Assembly: GCA_007644065.1 (NCBI GenBank)
Contig: VJWN01000028.1
Span: forward strand, 248,001 to 312,000
DNA length: 64,000 bases
Direction: 5' to 3'
DNA from: Margaritispora aquatica
Taxonomy: Eukaryota > Ascomycota > Leotiomycetes > Helotiales > Discinellaceae
How positions within the stretch are numbered: position 1 is the first letter of the stretch; the number at the start of each line of letters is the position of its first letter. The position numbers and the translations under genes are program-made. Positions 21,529 to 32,620 of the stretch are shown piece after piece. The notes beneath the pieces are model-generated. The model worked only from the letters and a program-made list of their open reading frames with translations. It made no database searches and was not told where the DNA came from.

Positions 21529-23405
21529 TGAGGTCTCCTTTTTCGTCGCGGGTGGTGTTTTAAGCGTTCTTTAGACCTGGGAATTGAAGGATGGAGCCAC
21601 TCTCCGCTTGTTGTGTTCGTCGTGATCAGGTCGGGTTCCGGCCTGGAATGTGGAGCGAATCGTGATTTTGACCTGCGTGGATGTGGTCGTCTGAGGGTGG
21701 CGGAGGAGAGTTTTTGTGCAGTGTTGCGAGGGCAACTTTGAGTAAAGAAGACCGAATGAGATATGCGAGCAATGAAAGCCTATGAATCATGAAATTATAT
21801 CTGCTAGTGACAAAGGGAGTTGTCAATATGCTCAAAATAAGGCCAAGAGACTTGCAGATCGTATGGCCGCTTATGAACCTTAAATATAGAGGTTTCCTCC
21901 TAAAATATCATATCGCCAAGCAGCAACTCCCACACAGAACAGAACATAGGAAAGGAGATTGAATTTATTCGTATTGGCGATGAAGCAAGTACACATCTCC
22001 GATCACTGACTCATCCTTGTCTATTAAGCATGTTTAACTTGCGATTTCGATTGGTCATACTCGAAATTCTCCATTCTTGCTCCATGGTCTATAGTTTATA
22101 GTATATAGTATATAGTCTATGCTAGATGTATATGTATTATATCAAAGGCATCGAGCGTGAGTGTCGCAGTGACAGTGGCTGTGGCTGTCCGAATAGAAAA
22201 CAGAAGTGGCGTTCGGTCGATTATTAACTCTACCTTCGTCTAGAGCTGGATCTGTTTTTTGACTGACTGACCAACTATGCTAGGATTCGAATCGTTTTGT
22301 TGCGCTCGCTTAGGGTTTGTTTGTGTGCTGGTTATGGGTAGGGCCAGATACATCTGACTCAGTGAGGGAGTAGAGAGATACTGCAGGGGGGGAAGGGTGT
22401 TTGTATAGCAAGTACTGGAACCAGGAAAAAAAATATAGCATCCAGGATCTACTCTGTGGGGATTCTATGGTTATTGAAATGACGCTATATTTGTCGTCTG
22501 TTTGTTGTCTAAGTAAAGTAGGATAGAACTAAAGTTGGGCTAAGATTACATTTCAGGTTAAGCGAGTTTCATGGAGGATTGCAAGTGGAAGTGACAACCA
22601 CTTACCAATACGATTCTAATCCTCTCCGACGTCGAGTCTGTATTTCCAGTCTTTCAATATCCGCTTTTGTATTGCCAAGTTTTCCTCTACTCCATAAGAG
22701 AGTTCATCTCAAATAGACGTCTTAGGTAGCTATAGCCCCAAAATTCACCTTTGACATTCCAACGCATGATTAGGTAGATTGCAATTTGCGATATATCTTA
22801 CTTTCCACTCATAAGCAGGAACGAATGAACTGAAGATCGAAAGTGCTTTGTTTCACGATCAAATTGATATACTTAAGCACATAGATGCCTCTAACGGTTT
22901 TAGTCGAATGCATCGTTCTTGTGTGATGGTAGCTGTTATTTTGTTTTTGATTGTTGAGCTGGGCTACTTGAGTTCCTTGGGTAGGTAGGTGATTCTTAAA
23001 GCTCGCTTAACTTAATTTAACGCTCTGGCATCTCAGCGATTTGCGACATCACCAACACTTTGATACAGGTGGGGATTATGAGTTCGGAGATGCTAGAGTC
23101 TAGTTCAGTTATACAGTATCGGTCTGTAGTCGCCAAAGCCGAGTGTCGTCTTTTAGTTTATGTGCTGGTTGGTGGAAGTGTTGGATCTGGTTTGCAGGTG
23201 GTTGTGGAAATGAAAGCTTCTGAGTATTGAGCAGCGTAATATAGAGCATGTAAGTTAGTGTTTTTAATAAATTGTGGTAACGGATAAAAGGAGCACGGTT
23301 TTGAATGCCATCTGATATTGAGAGCGATTGCCTGCTTGTGTAATCTACGTGATTATCCATCAACTTCATTTCCATCTTCACTCAGCAATCAATCAATCCT
23401 CACTC
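21529..23405. other. Intergenic, convergent NCS1 / P450
   Basis: 1.9 kb between two 3' ends. There is a short TATAGTTTATAGTATATAG-like run around 22090-22130 and no recognisable gene or RNA. Confidence 0.45.
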
Positions 23406-25185
23406 TCAATCAGAAATACCCCCTTCCCCAGCCTCCCCATCACCAAAAACATAACCCCACTTAACGCCCTCCCAACCCTCCCTCCTCTTAACAACCACAT
23501 CCAAATCCCCAACGGGATGCTTAACCTGCACACTCATGCCCTGTTTCTTCATGCCGGGTACATTCAACGCCACTCCATACGCACTGCTAATATCAAAGCC
23601 CACCACCAACGTGGCAACCACGCCCAAGATCTCCATCATGGCGAAGTGGCGCCCGGGGCAGAGAACCGTGCCGCCGCCAAAAGGCACGAACCCCACTTTG
23701 CGCTGCTTTCTGTCCTCGCGCGAGAGCGAGGCTTGCGTGGCGGGCGTGAAGCGCGAGGCGGAGAAGCGGGAGGCGTCGGAGCCCCAGATCAGCGGCGAGG
23801 TGTGCATGGGTCCACAGGCCATTTGGATGTAGCCTCCCTTTTTGAGCAGGAAGCGTCCGTCGAGGAGCGTGTCCTCGGTTACGGTGCGGACGGAGACGGT
23901 GGCGTCTGTGAGTCTGAGGGTTTCGTTCCAAGCTGACATCAAGAGCGGACACTCAGTCGCCAGGAGAGGAATGTTCAGCGTTGCTTTTTTCCCCTCGAGG
24001 CTCACGAGCGGTGTGATCTCGTCGCGCAAGAGCGAGAGTAAGGACGGCGAGGAGTAGATGTGCGTTAGCATCCAGAAGACGGCAGGGATGGAGTTCATGG
24101 TCGAGGCGATCATGAGGCCGATATCGAAGGAGGCGAGGTCGTCGAGCGTCATGCCTGCCGCGGTGAGGGTGGCGAAACGGCCTTTGACGATGGGGCTGGC
24201 GTTCTGGTACTGCGCCGAGTGGTAGTAGCTCTTGAATGCTTGGGCGTACTTGGCGCGAGCGCGGTGGCCGGAGGGCGCAGTGATGGATGGGTGGAAGTCG
24301 AGGAATAGGAGGCCGATGGCGTCTTCGAAGTCGCTGGAAGGGTTGTGTTAGTATGGGTTTTGGCTTTTAGTGGGATGGGATGAGATGGGATGGAAGAGAG
24401 AGGAAAGGTAGACGAACAGGAGAGATTGGATAAGCGAGTGATCATCCTTGACAGGATTGTTGACACCGAACAAAGCCTCCGTCGTAGCGAGCGTAAAACA
24501 ATGCCTAATCCATCCCAACAGCTTAACAGGCATTCCGTCCTCATCCCCATCCCCACCTTCAATCTCATCCAAGAAGCCCGAGAAGCAATTGAGCGCCCTC
24601 GTGTTCATCTCTAAGAGTGCAGGGCCCGTCTGCAGCGTATGGTGCATGACGCCCGCGACCTTGATAGCGAGGGGATGGCTATCCTCAGAATCGCCCTCCT
24701 TGCGGCCATGCTCGAGGATCTTCATCTGGCGGTCCGTGAGGGCGAAGACTTTCCGAGACGCGTCCATGGAGATCTTGTCAAAGGAGAAGATCTTGGGGGA
24801 TTTGAAGACGGCTTGCACGAGGTCTGGGGAGGTGATGACGTAGATTTCGCCGGAGAGGACTTGTAGGCTGAAGATTGGGTGCGTTGTTTTGGCTCTAAGG
24901 TCTTGTCAGTATAGTGATTTGGGAGTGGAGGGGGAGACGGGAGGGTTGGACAGACGCAAGCATTCGTAGGTATTCGGCTTGGTGGATCATCATGCCTAGG
25001 AGATGGCCGATATATGGGATCTTTGGAGCTATAATAGGAGGCTCCCTCTCATCTCGAGGCTTGGAGGGTTGAGCTCGCCAAAAGAGGGCTATTCCCACAC
25101 ATGTGATGAATGAGAATAGATAGAGGTTGAAGCTGCCTTTACCGCCTGTAACTTGCGGGATGTCTGAGAATCCATTGTCCGCCAT
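23406..25185 (-). CDS. Cytochrome P450 (CYP7/CYP8-like type)
   Basis: Exons are 25185-24956, 24894-24418 and 24333-23406 (minus), giving 544 residues. A membrane anchor (FNLYLFSFITCVGIALFW) sits at residues 19-36, followed by a proline-rich hinge (PPIIAPKIPYIGHL). The K-helix ETLR is near residue 375, and the heme loop FGGGTVLCPGR near 457-467 supplies the Cys ligand. The I-helix reads IASTMNSIPAVFW: it lacks the acid-alcohol AGxxT pair and instead matches the NxxPxxFW pattern of CYP7/CYP8 enzymes (sterol 7-hydroxylase, prostacyclin synthase). It is an ER monooxygenase or isomerase; the substrate is unknown. Introns 1 and 2 use weak donors GTCTGT and GTTCGT, chosen because they alone keep frame. 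No biosynthetic cluster is visible around it. Confidence 0.88.
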
Positions 25186-25724
25186 GTTGTTGATGTAGAA
25201 ATGTATTTAAGTGACGATGCACTTCTTGCTTTTATCCCTGCTCAAGAATTCATAGATATGTTATATGATAAAGAAGAAGCATAACTTCATTGCATTCCAG
25301 AAATAAACCAAGATGTTGCGAGTTCACCTCAGGCAAAGGATGAGTTGCCAAGATCACGTGTGTCAGCCCTAGCCGAGATGCGTGTGATTCGCTGAGTGGT
25401 ACGACATGTCCTATTAGACGCCTGTGATAGCCATTACATGATATTGGGGGTGAGAAACAGAATACCGGAATCTTGGGTAAAGGCCGGGTGTGGTTGGTAG
25501 GCTGTTTCCAAGCAATGTATTTGGAATCATGGCTAGAGAGTTGTGAAATCTGAACTAGGCGATGTGCTTGTTGCTAGATGTATGTTCATTCGTCTTGAGT
25601 ATACCGGACTATTGGTATGATGGCTCATCACTCTTAGATTTATTTTTTCAGGACCTTTGGACATACACAACAACCACTTCCCCTTGTTCAGTCCGTATCA
25701 ATCCCCCTCTTCCACTCCAAACCT
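25186..25724. other. Intergenic, P450 promoter and GH3 3' side
   Basis: 539 bp between the P450 start and the GH3 stop codon. Nothing specific recognised. Confidence 0.45.
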
Positions 25725-28700
25725 CTATACACAAACCATCACCACCCTCCCCAACACACCCGCCCTCTCTCCCTCCCCTATTCTCCCTCTAGTACCCATT
25801 CCATTCCCCATTACTCTTCCACTGCTAATCCCCATACCCATCTCCATCCCCTCCATTTCCGCCCCAAAATCCCCTCCGCCAACCACACCACTATCACCCG
25901 CCAGCAAAAAGATATACTCCCCCCTCTCCAACACCCAGTTCCACTCACCATCCCTCATCGCCTCTCTCGCCAGCACAGGCAAATACCTATCTACATCCAG
26001 CTTCAACCTCACCTCCCTCTTTTCTCCGGGCTCAAGATACACCCTTTGGAACGCAACGAGTTGTTTCTCCGGCTGCGTCGTGGGACTTATGCGTGCGAGG
26101 AGGTATACTTGTGGGACGTAGGATCCTGCTACTTTGCCAGAGTTGCGGAGTGTGAGGGTGAAAGTGACCGTGTCGTTTGCTGTGAATGTTGGGCTTGCTC
26201 CTGACTGAAGATGTGATTGAGCAGCGAGATATGAGGTCGACGTCACGCTGAACGCCTTGACTTCAAAACTCGTATAACTCAGCCCATACCCAAAAGAATA
26301 CAACACCTCCTTACCCCCTTCCGAATCAAGATAAAAATTCTTCCTCGCCGTCGTCTTGAAATGATAGAACACCGGCAACACGCCCACACTCCTCGGTACA
26401 CTAACCGGGACCCTACCACCCGGGTTCAGCACACCAAACAAGACATCGCTGATTGCTTGGCCACCACTCTGGCCGGGGAAAAACGTATTAAGAACTGCGG
26501 AGCTGCGAGCATAGAGGTCTGGGATCGCGAACGGGCGCCCGCCTTGTAAGATCAGCGTGATGGGAATGTTAAGCGTGAGGAGGGCGTGGAAGAGTGCTGT
26601 CTGGGGCTCGGAGAGGGTCAAGGTGGAGCGGTCGCCGCCTTCACCATCGGAGGACCAGGAGGCGCCGAGGGCGAGGACAATTGTGTCTGCTGTTGAGGCG
26701 ATTGAGACGGCCTGTAGTGAGTGTTAGTGTCAGTGGTTTGTTTGTGTAAGCGTGAGTGAAAGGAGAGGAGGCGGAGCAAGTACCTTTTCGATAGAGTTGT
26801 GACGATCTACCAGATTCCAGAATAAATGCACTTTCGAACTAATGGTCTGCATCTCCCCACTCGCCTCATTCTTGACAAACATATTCCACGCTTGAAATTC
26901 CAGTCTCACACTCAGCACACTGCCCTTCACGAACCTGAACTCGCTACTGCCTGGAGGGGGCTCGTGTTCATTCTCACTCGTGAATTTATAACCCGGTATA
27001 TTCGACATAAACGTGCTTTCCTTCGACATCTTGGTATCTTGCACCAGCACACCATCAACATACAACCTCGCGCTCGAATTAGCGCTTACAGCGACACCGA
27101 TCCAACCATCCACGTCGCCGTCCACAGGGACGGTGAGGAAGCCCTCCCATATCGCGCTGAAGTTATTTGATGGGAGACCGTTGGGTGGGAAGAGGCCCCA
27201 GTCTCTGTTGGGAGCTTCCGTGGCTTGGAAGATGGGCTCAATGAAGTCTGTGTCAGTGTAGTAGGTTGCGAGGAGACCACCTGCAGTGCCACTTGGAGTG
27301 GAGAGAAGGTACCCAGGAATATTGCGCTGTGCATTGAAGTACCAGTCGTTTACGCCCCAGCTGGTGACTAGCGAGGTGTTTGGGGCGTGGTTGGCGAGGT
27401 GGTCGAGCATAGCTTGCCGGATTGTTCTGGAGGATGCGACGGGCAATGCGCCATACTGGCCTGAATAGCCACCCTTGGTTCATTAGCAAGTGATTGAGCT
27501 CGAAAAATAGCGACTCACGTAATTCAACGAGTCGACGAATGGGCCGATAAGGGCGATTTTGGAAATTTTCTGTTCTATGGGTTTGAGTGGGAGCGTTTGG
27601 TTGCGATTCTCGAGCAGGACGATAGATTTCTGAGCAGCTTCTAGGGTCAATGGGACGTGCTTTTCTGTTAGTGCCTGAGAATTGATGGTTTCTGAGATAT
27701 ATGGATCACTGAAGAGGCCTAGAGCATGCTTGAGGGCCAGAATCCTGCGGACATGCGATTGAAGTGTCGATAATGCCACAGAGCCATTTGCCACGAGTTC
27801 AATTGTCGCGTTGAGATATACTTCAAGTGGATAATCATAATACTGGACCATACCACCTAAATTCTCATCAGCAACTTGCTTTCTCACTTAAAAATTGTGC
27901 TCACCAGAATTGAACCACTGCATAATCGCATCAGCCGGACTAGCCGCGGTACGATGCCTCTCCTGCAACATGACAATCCCATGATCATCAGCAGTCACAA
28001 TGCCATCAAAGCCCCAATCATTGAGAACTTTATAGAACATAGGATGCACATGCGAGGGGATACCATCAAGTTCAGAATAACACATCATAACGCCCTTCGC
28101 TCCACCTAGATCGATAACTGCTTTGAAAGGACGCAGCATCTGTTGCATCACTTGTCGTGTGCCGAGAACATAGGACGGAGCACCGTTTATGCCGCCCTCT
28201 GCACTACCGTGGGCTGCGAGATCTGGAGAGTTTAGATTCTAAAATATCGATAATCAGAGAAGCAGACGTACGCTTGACGATAGGAGCAACAGCATCCGGA
28301 CGATCCCAAGAACCATTCTTCGAAAGTCCAGAAGTCATAGCGACACCCATCAGACTCGTCAACAACATATCCTCACCCCAAGCCTCCTGAACTACATACA
28401 TACAACATCAGCATTTCTTTTCTCTACCTTATCATGAGGACAAAACCCATACCTCTACCCCATCTTGGCTCCAAGCCCAAATCAAGCACCGGGCTCAAAC
28501 AGGCATGAATACCAATACTCCTCGCTTCAGCACCAATGGCACTGCCGATCCTATGCACGAGATCCGTGTCAAAGGACGCAGCCAGACCTATTGACTGCGG
28601 GAACATGGATTGCTTGAATGAGCCTACTCCATGCAGACACTCGCCATACTGTAGGAATGGGATTTTGGAGCTCGATCGCTCGAGGTTCAGTTTTTGGAGC

Positions 28701-29136
28701 GAATTGTATTGCGATTTGTTGGTGGCGTATAAGTCGTGCAATACCCCGATTGAGGCGCCTGGAGCGTGACGAAGGGCTTGTTCGTAGAGCGAATTGTCCG
28801 AATGTTTACTGACGATGTTGTCGGCGGACATGAGATGTAGCTGTAATACTATTTTGATGTCAATTGAGATGAAATTTGTAATTTGAACTTTGGTGATGTG
28901 AAAGTTGTTGATGGAGACGAAGACGGAGAGTGGGCAATTGAGCAACACCTACCAAGTTCAGGAATACTCATATTTGCTATGAGACTATCCAAGAACGCCT
29001 CTCTCTGTATAAATGCATCATTGCTAGTAGCTGATGCCCCATCGAATACTCCAAGAGGTTGTTGCTCTTCTGGTGCACACACAACGCCTTTGAAGACTGC
29101 CACCACAAGTAATTTGACAATAAGAATCCGCAACAT
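25725..29136 (-). CDS. GH3 glycosidase with PA14 and Fn3-like domains, secreted
   Basis: Seven exons (29136-28953, 28848-28453, 28391-28272, 28222-27905, 27856-27519, 27473-26784, 26711-25725) give 1010 residues. A signal peptide (LIVKLLVVAVFKGVVCA) is followed by the GH3 barrel with ELVLQLHLM, YGECLHGV, LSPVLDLGLEPRWGR and VQEAWGED. IVKHLAAHG follows. The nucleophile loop reads GFDGIVTADDHG, so the nucleophile should be the first Asp (about residue 312). The C-terminal alpha/beta domain is interrupted by a PA14 insertion (about 515-680). An Fn3-like domain starts with VLYSFGYGLSYT and ends in EYIFLLAGDS. It probably releases glucose or xylose from oligosaccharides outside the cell. The last ~55 residues are unusual, rich in Gly, Met and Glu. 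An in-frame ATG at 29175 is less likely because it weakens the signal peptide. Confidence 0.9.
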
Positions 29137-29621
29137 AAGTAAGAATTTGATGGATACAATACCGTAACACCACACAATAACGAAATAAATGCCAAATCAG
29201 ACTCATGATAGCATATACAAATTCTCTAGGCCTTCGAACCCGACCGTCAGGTAAGGTGGGGGGGTCTGAACGTTGCTACATCTTGCGGGGACATATGGAT
29301 CGATCTGCCCCGCAAGACCAATGCATTCTCGAATTGATTGGTCCCACCACTCTCAACTTGATCGACAATAAGCATCCGGTCAATTTTGTAACGTTGCTGG
29401 CGCAGCCAACTTAACTCCTCATATCCCAGTCTTAGCACAGTAAGAGAACACTTTTAAATAATTCAATTCTCGCTTCCAAGGTCGTATCCAGACCTACTTC
29501 CATGCTATGCATAAGACAAAAGAAAAGTGCTACGATCGGTGTCGTACATGTGGTCGAGTCCAGGCTCTATTTACACATTTCATAAATACAATTGAATGAA
29601 AGTCGTTCCAAGTCATAAGTC
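29137..29621. other. Intergenic, GH3 promoter
   Basis: 485 bp between the GH3 start and the TAM41 stop. It contains the 10-bp-arm palindrome at 29281-29317. Confidence 0.5.
29281..29317. promoter_or_regulatory. Palindrome with CGG...CCG ends upstream of GH3
   Basis: Perfect 10-bp inverted arms (TCTTGCGGGG and CCCCGCAAGA) are separated by 17 bp. It lies 145-181 bp upstream of the GH3 ATG. CGG/CCG triplets in inverted order are the binding pattern of Zn2Cys6 activators, which often control fungal glycosidases. The spacing is longer than in well-known sites, so the role is inference. Confidence 0.4.
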
Positions 29622-31417
29622 TTACTCGGCCTTTTCTTCCTTGCTCTTTTCTTTCGCAATAGATGCTTTCTCGGCAGCTTTCTTCTGCCCTTCACGATAC
29701 TTCTGAATCTTTTCGCCCATGTATCTCCATGTTTTCGATAACCCTGCAGTGAACGGTCCTTTCAGACTTTGACTCGTGCTGGGCCAGCTGACTGTCCCCT
29801 TGATGACACCTCGGATCTCGGATCTCAGATTCTCTGGAGGCTCGTTGGCGATTCTCCTTTCAAACCCGCCGCCATCTCTTCGACGAATTCTATGGGCATC
29901 TTCGTCGCTCGATTCCTTCATCATCTGGTTAAACTCTAGTTGCGGAATCTGAAATTTGCTTTGGTACTGGAAGTAAAGCTTTGACCTGAAAGCTTTCGGT
30001 AACCGGCGCACCATGTTGCCACGTTTTACAGGATCCATATCCTGTTCTAACCTTACATTGGTAGTGGTGTCCAATATCCAGTCAGGATTAGAGCACTTGG
30101 AATCGTTAAAGCTGCAATTCGGCAAGCCCTCAATTAGAGGCTGATACAATCGTCTAAAATTTGGAAGATTGTTGCCAACGATATTTGCAACTTTCGATTT
30201 GTCTTCCGTGGGCAAAACCATGCGAGGATCACCCATATAGCTTATCCCTGCAATTGTACCATATAGTTCCTCCTCGGTGAACGATGGAGGAAGGAGCAAA
30301 AGTGCTGTTCGTAGCGCCGAGATCAGATTGACTTGGTTGGCAAGTCTGACACGAGGATCATCTCTGAGAATTTTGACTGGTTTTTGTAACCGTCCTGCCA
30401 AGTACAACGTATTCCATTCGGACAGATCAGTACATAATGTATCCAGATTTACAACACCGTACTTAATTATTGTGCCGTTCACTGTGACGTATGGATTAAA
30501 GTAGACACCTGCGCCCCATTTATCTTGTACTCGCGATACAGCGCCGGATCCAAGAGAGGCTAATCCAGAGTAATGGTCTCGATGTTGATTAATGTTTAAA
30601 GAATGCCAATGTTGGGTATATGAAACCCCGAATATAAAGTCGATCATTTTGGGTGATCCTCCTTGTGCTTTGGCAATTGCAGGTGGAGCTTTTGGATGAA
30701 TTGAGGTGGCACTTGACCCTTTTGATGAGACCTAGATATAATTGTCAGCTGTAGTATTCCACTTATTTTCAGATTGACGTTAGGTCGAACTAGATTGACG
30801 CTTATGAGGATTGTTGGAAGCTTTTAATAATTCCCCTTCGAGTAAATATTCTATGGATTGAACCTCTAAACCGAAATCTGCCCCCAAGAAATAGAAAACG
30901 TATGGTGACTTAACCATAGTCTAGTTTTCACGTTTTGACAGTAACCAGCTCCGAATTGAAAAGATATACCGTACCTTTGATTGTGGAAAGACACCGGATC
31001 CGTAGGCAAAAGCATATCTAATGGGCGCCTTGAACTGCCATGGGATCTGCCGTAATGCTTCCTTGAACTCATCATTGATAACTATATGCTGATTTACCCC
31101 AAAGTTCGAATGGGGAAGCTCAGAGAATCGTGTGATATCAAAATTGGGATTGTCTTCCCAGTCGGACGGTGCAGCAGTTGGAGGTGTCGCTGGTGAAGTC
31201 TCATTACTTGTCGTGGTCGGCGTACTCGATCCGGACTCTTGGGGGGATTGTGTTGCTAAGTGTCGTCGCGTCCGAAAAGCATAAGAGTTCACTGGTCGCA
31301 GAAGTGTTCGTGATGGGAATATGCCCAAGGGTTTCTAATATGATATTGTCAGCTACGGTATCTCACGGGAATGCTAAAGCTGGGTCAGAAGCTTACAGAA
31401 AGACAGCGCGAAGCCAT
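29622..31417 (-). CDS. TAM41: Mitochondrial CDP-diacylglycerol synthase TAM41
   Basis: Exons are 31417-31397, 31334-30975 and 30731-29622 (minus), giving 496 residues. TAM41 makes CDP-diacylglycerol from phosphatidic acid on the matrix side of the inner mitochondrial membrane, the first step to cardiolipin. The N-terminus (MASRCLSKPLGIFPSRTLLRP) is basic and serine/arginine-rich, typical of a presequence. The core carries FAYGSGVFPQ, the nucleotidyltransferase-like DFIFGVSYTQHWHSLN, a YFNPYV segment and KYGVV. The C-terminus is a lysine/glutamate-rich tail. The 7-codon first exon is supported by the frame and by the presequence it builds. The second intron is 243 nt, long for this window, and falls after the FPQSK motif. 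Confidence 0.93.
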
Positions 31418-32620
31418 TGTTCAATGAATGGTTGGAAAGTTATCCAGAACGTTTGTAGTGAGGGATTGAATTGGTGCAGCAGATGCCGCAGAAGTGTCAC
31501 CGTGAGTTATCAGACATAGGAATGGGAGTGTCAAAGTGTGGAATTGTGGGATCCTGGGATGACGATGGGGAGTTTTGATTGATGATGAAAAATGGACGAC
31601 CAAGCTAAGGTACGGGAAGCTCCAAAAAGATCCGGGCTCGGCAGCTCTCAGCCCTCAACCCTCCACCCTCCAAGACCCCACGCCGCCCTGTCTTGGCACT
31701 TTAGCGGCGGGCAGATCTGGATCCAGGAACAATCGATTGACAGGATTTCTTCTGGCTTACAAGCTAGAATTCCAACGTGGAATTCCAAGGTGGAATTCCA
31801 ACCTACGAGTAATACAACAAGTATGTTGACAACTAACTTGCTTGACGGAAAAGTGGTGGCCATAAATATGAGCTATGATATCAAAATTACGATATCCTTC
31901 TTAAGACATTGGTATCAATTGAGTCGCAACATATCACCAGCTTTTCGTAACAATATCTACGTCCACTCAGTTGAATAGCCCATAGGATCGTCATTGTAAA
32001 ATACAGTAGAAGAGTATTAGTCAAAAATCATATACTAATGAGAAAAGGGATTCATATAATACTGAAATAACTGTTAGGTAATAAAGAGTCAATAAAGAGA
32101 TTTGAGTAGGAGTATGTAGTATTAAGTATATAAGTTTATAATAGTGTAGAAGGTCATCGATCACTTAATAGTCTTTTATCTGGCTATAATCAGTGAGTAC
32201 TTCAGAAGAGTATTTGCCTAGTAACTCAGTTTTGTCGCTAGCAGATGGAGTAATATAGTAATAATATTTTTTGAATATATATATATATGTATTATACCAA
32301 ACAATAGAGTTTAAGTTTCATTGTCTTTGAGACTTTGCCTACACACGTATCAATAACATAATCGTCCGCTTTCAATCATTGAGAGCAATTCACCTTCCTC
32401 CATTACCAACTTCAAACCTCGGGAGGCATGTTGTTTGCCATTCCCTTTCGATCTAATATGAGAACACAAGTGCACATCAACAAATTCAAATACTTTACAA
32501 TTGATTCTCCATACAAATTAATTACTTTGATCGTTGATTCCATTGTCAAACCAACCCCACCACTCACTCCCCGTTGAACGGCCAACCACTCCAGCAACTG
32601 TTTTCTACCTCACGTGATCC
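31418..32620. other. Divergent TAM41 / MAD1 promoter with AT-rich patch
   Basis: No gene recognised. A 13-bp triplicated motif lies at 31767-31805. The stretch of about 31980-32330 is strongly AT-rich with many TA steps and ends in a TATATATATATATG run. Confidence 0.5.
31767..31805. repeat. Tandem 13-bp repeat, three copies
   Basis: Unit GAATTCCAACGTG repeats three times with small changes (third position group C/G variation; last copy ends CCTA). It lies upstream of the TAM41/MAD1 pair. Confidence 0.7.

Noticed and set aside
23328..23936. Plus-strand frame of 202 codons opposite the P450 C-terminus
   Set aside because: It is a mirror of GC-rich third positions of the P450 gene; the minus-strand frame has all P450 motifs.
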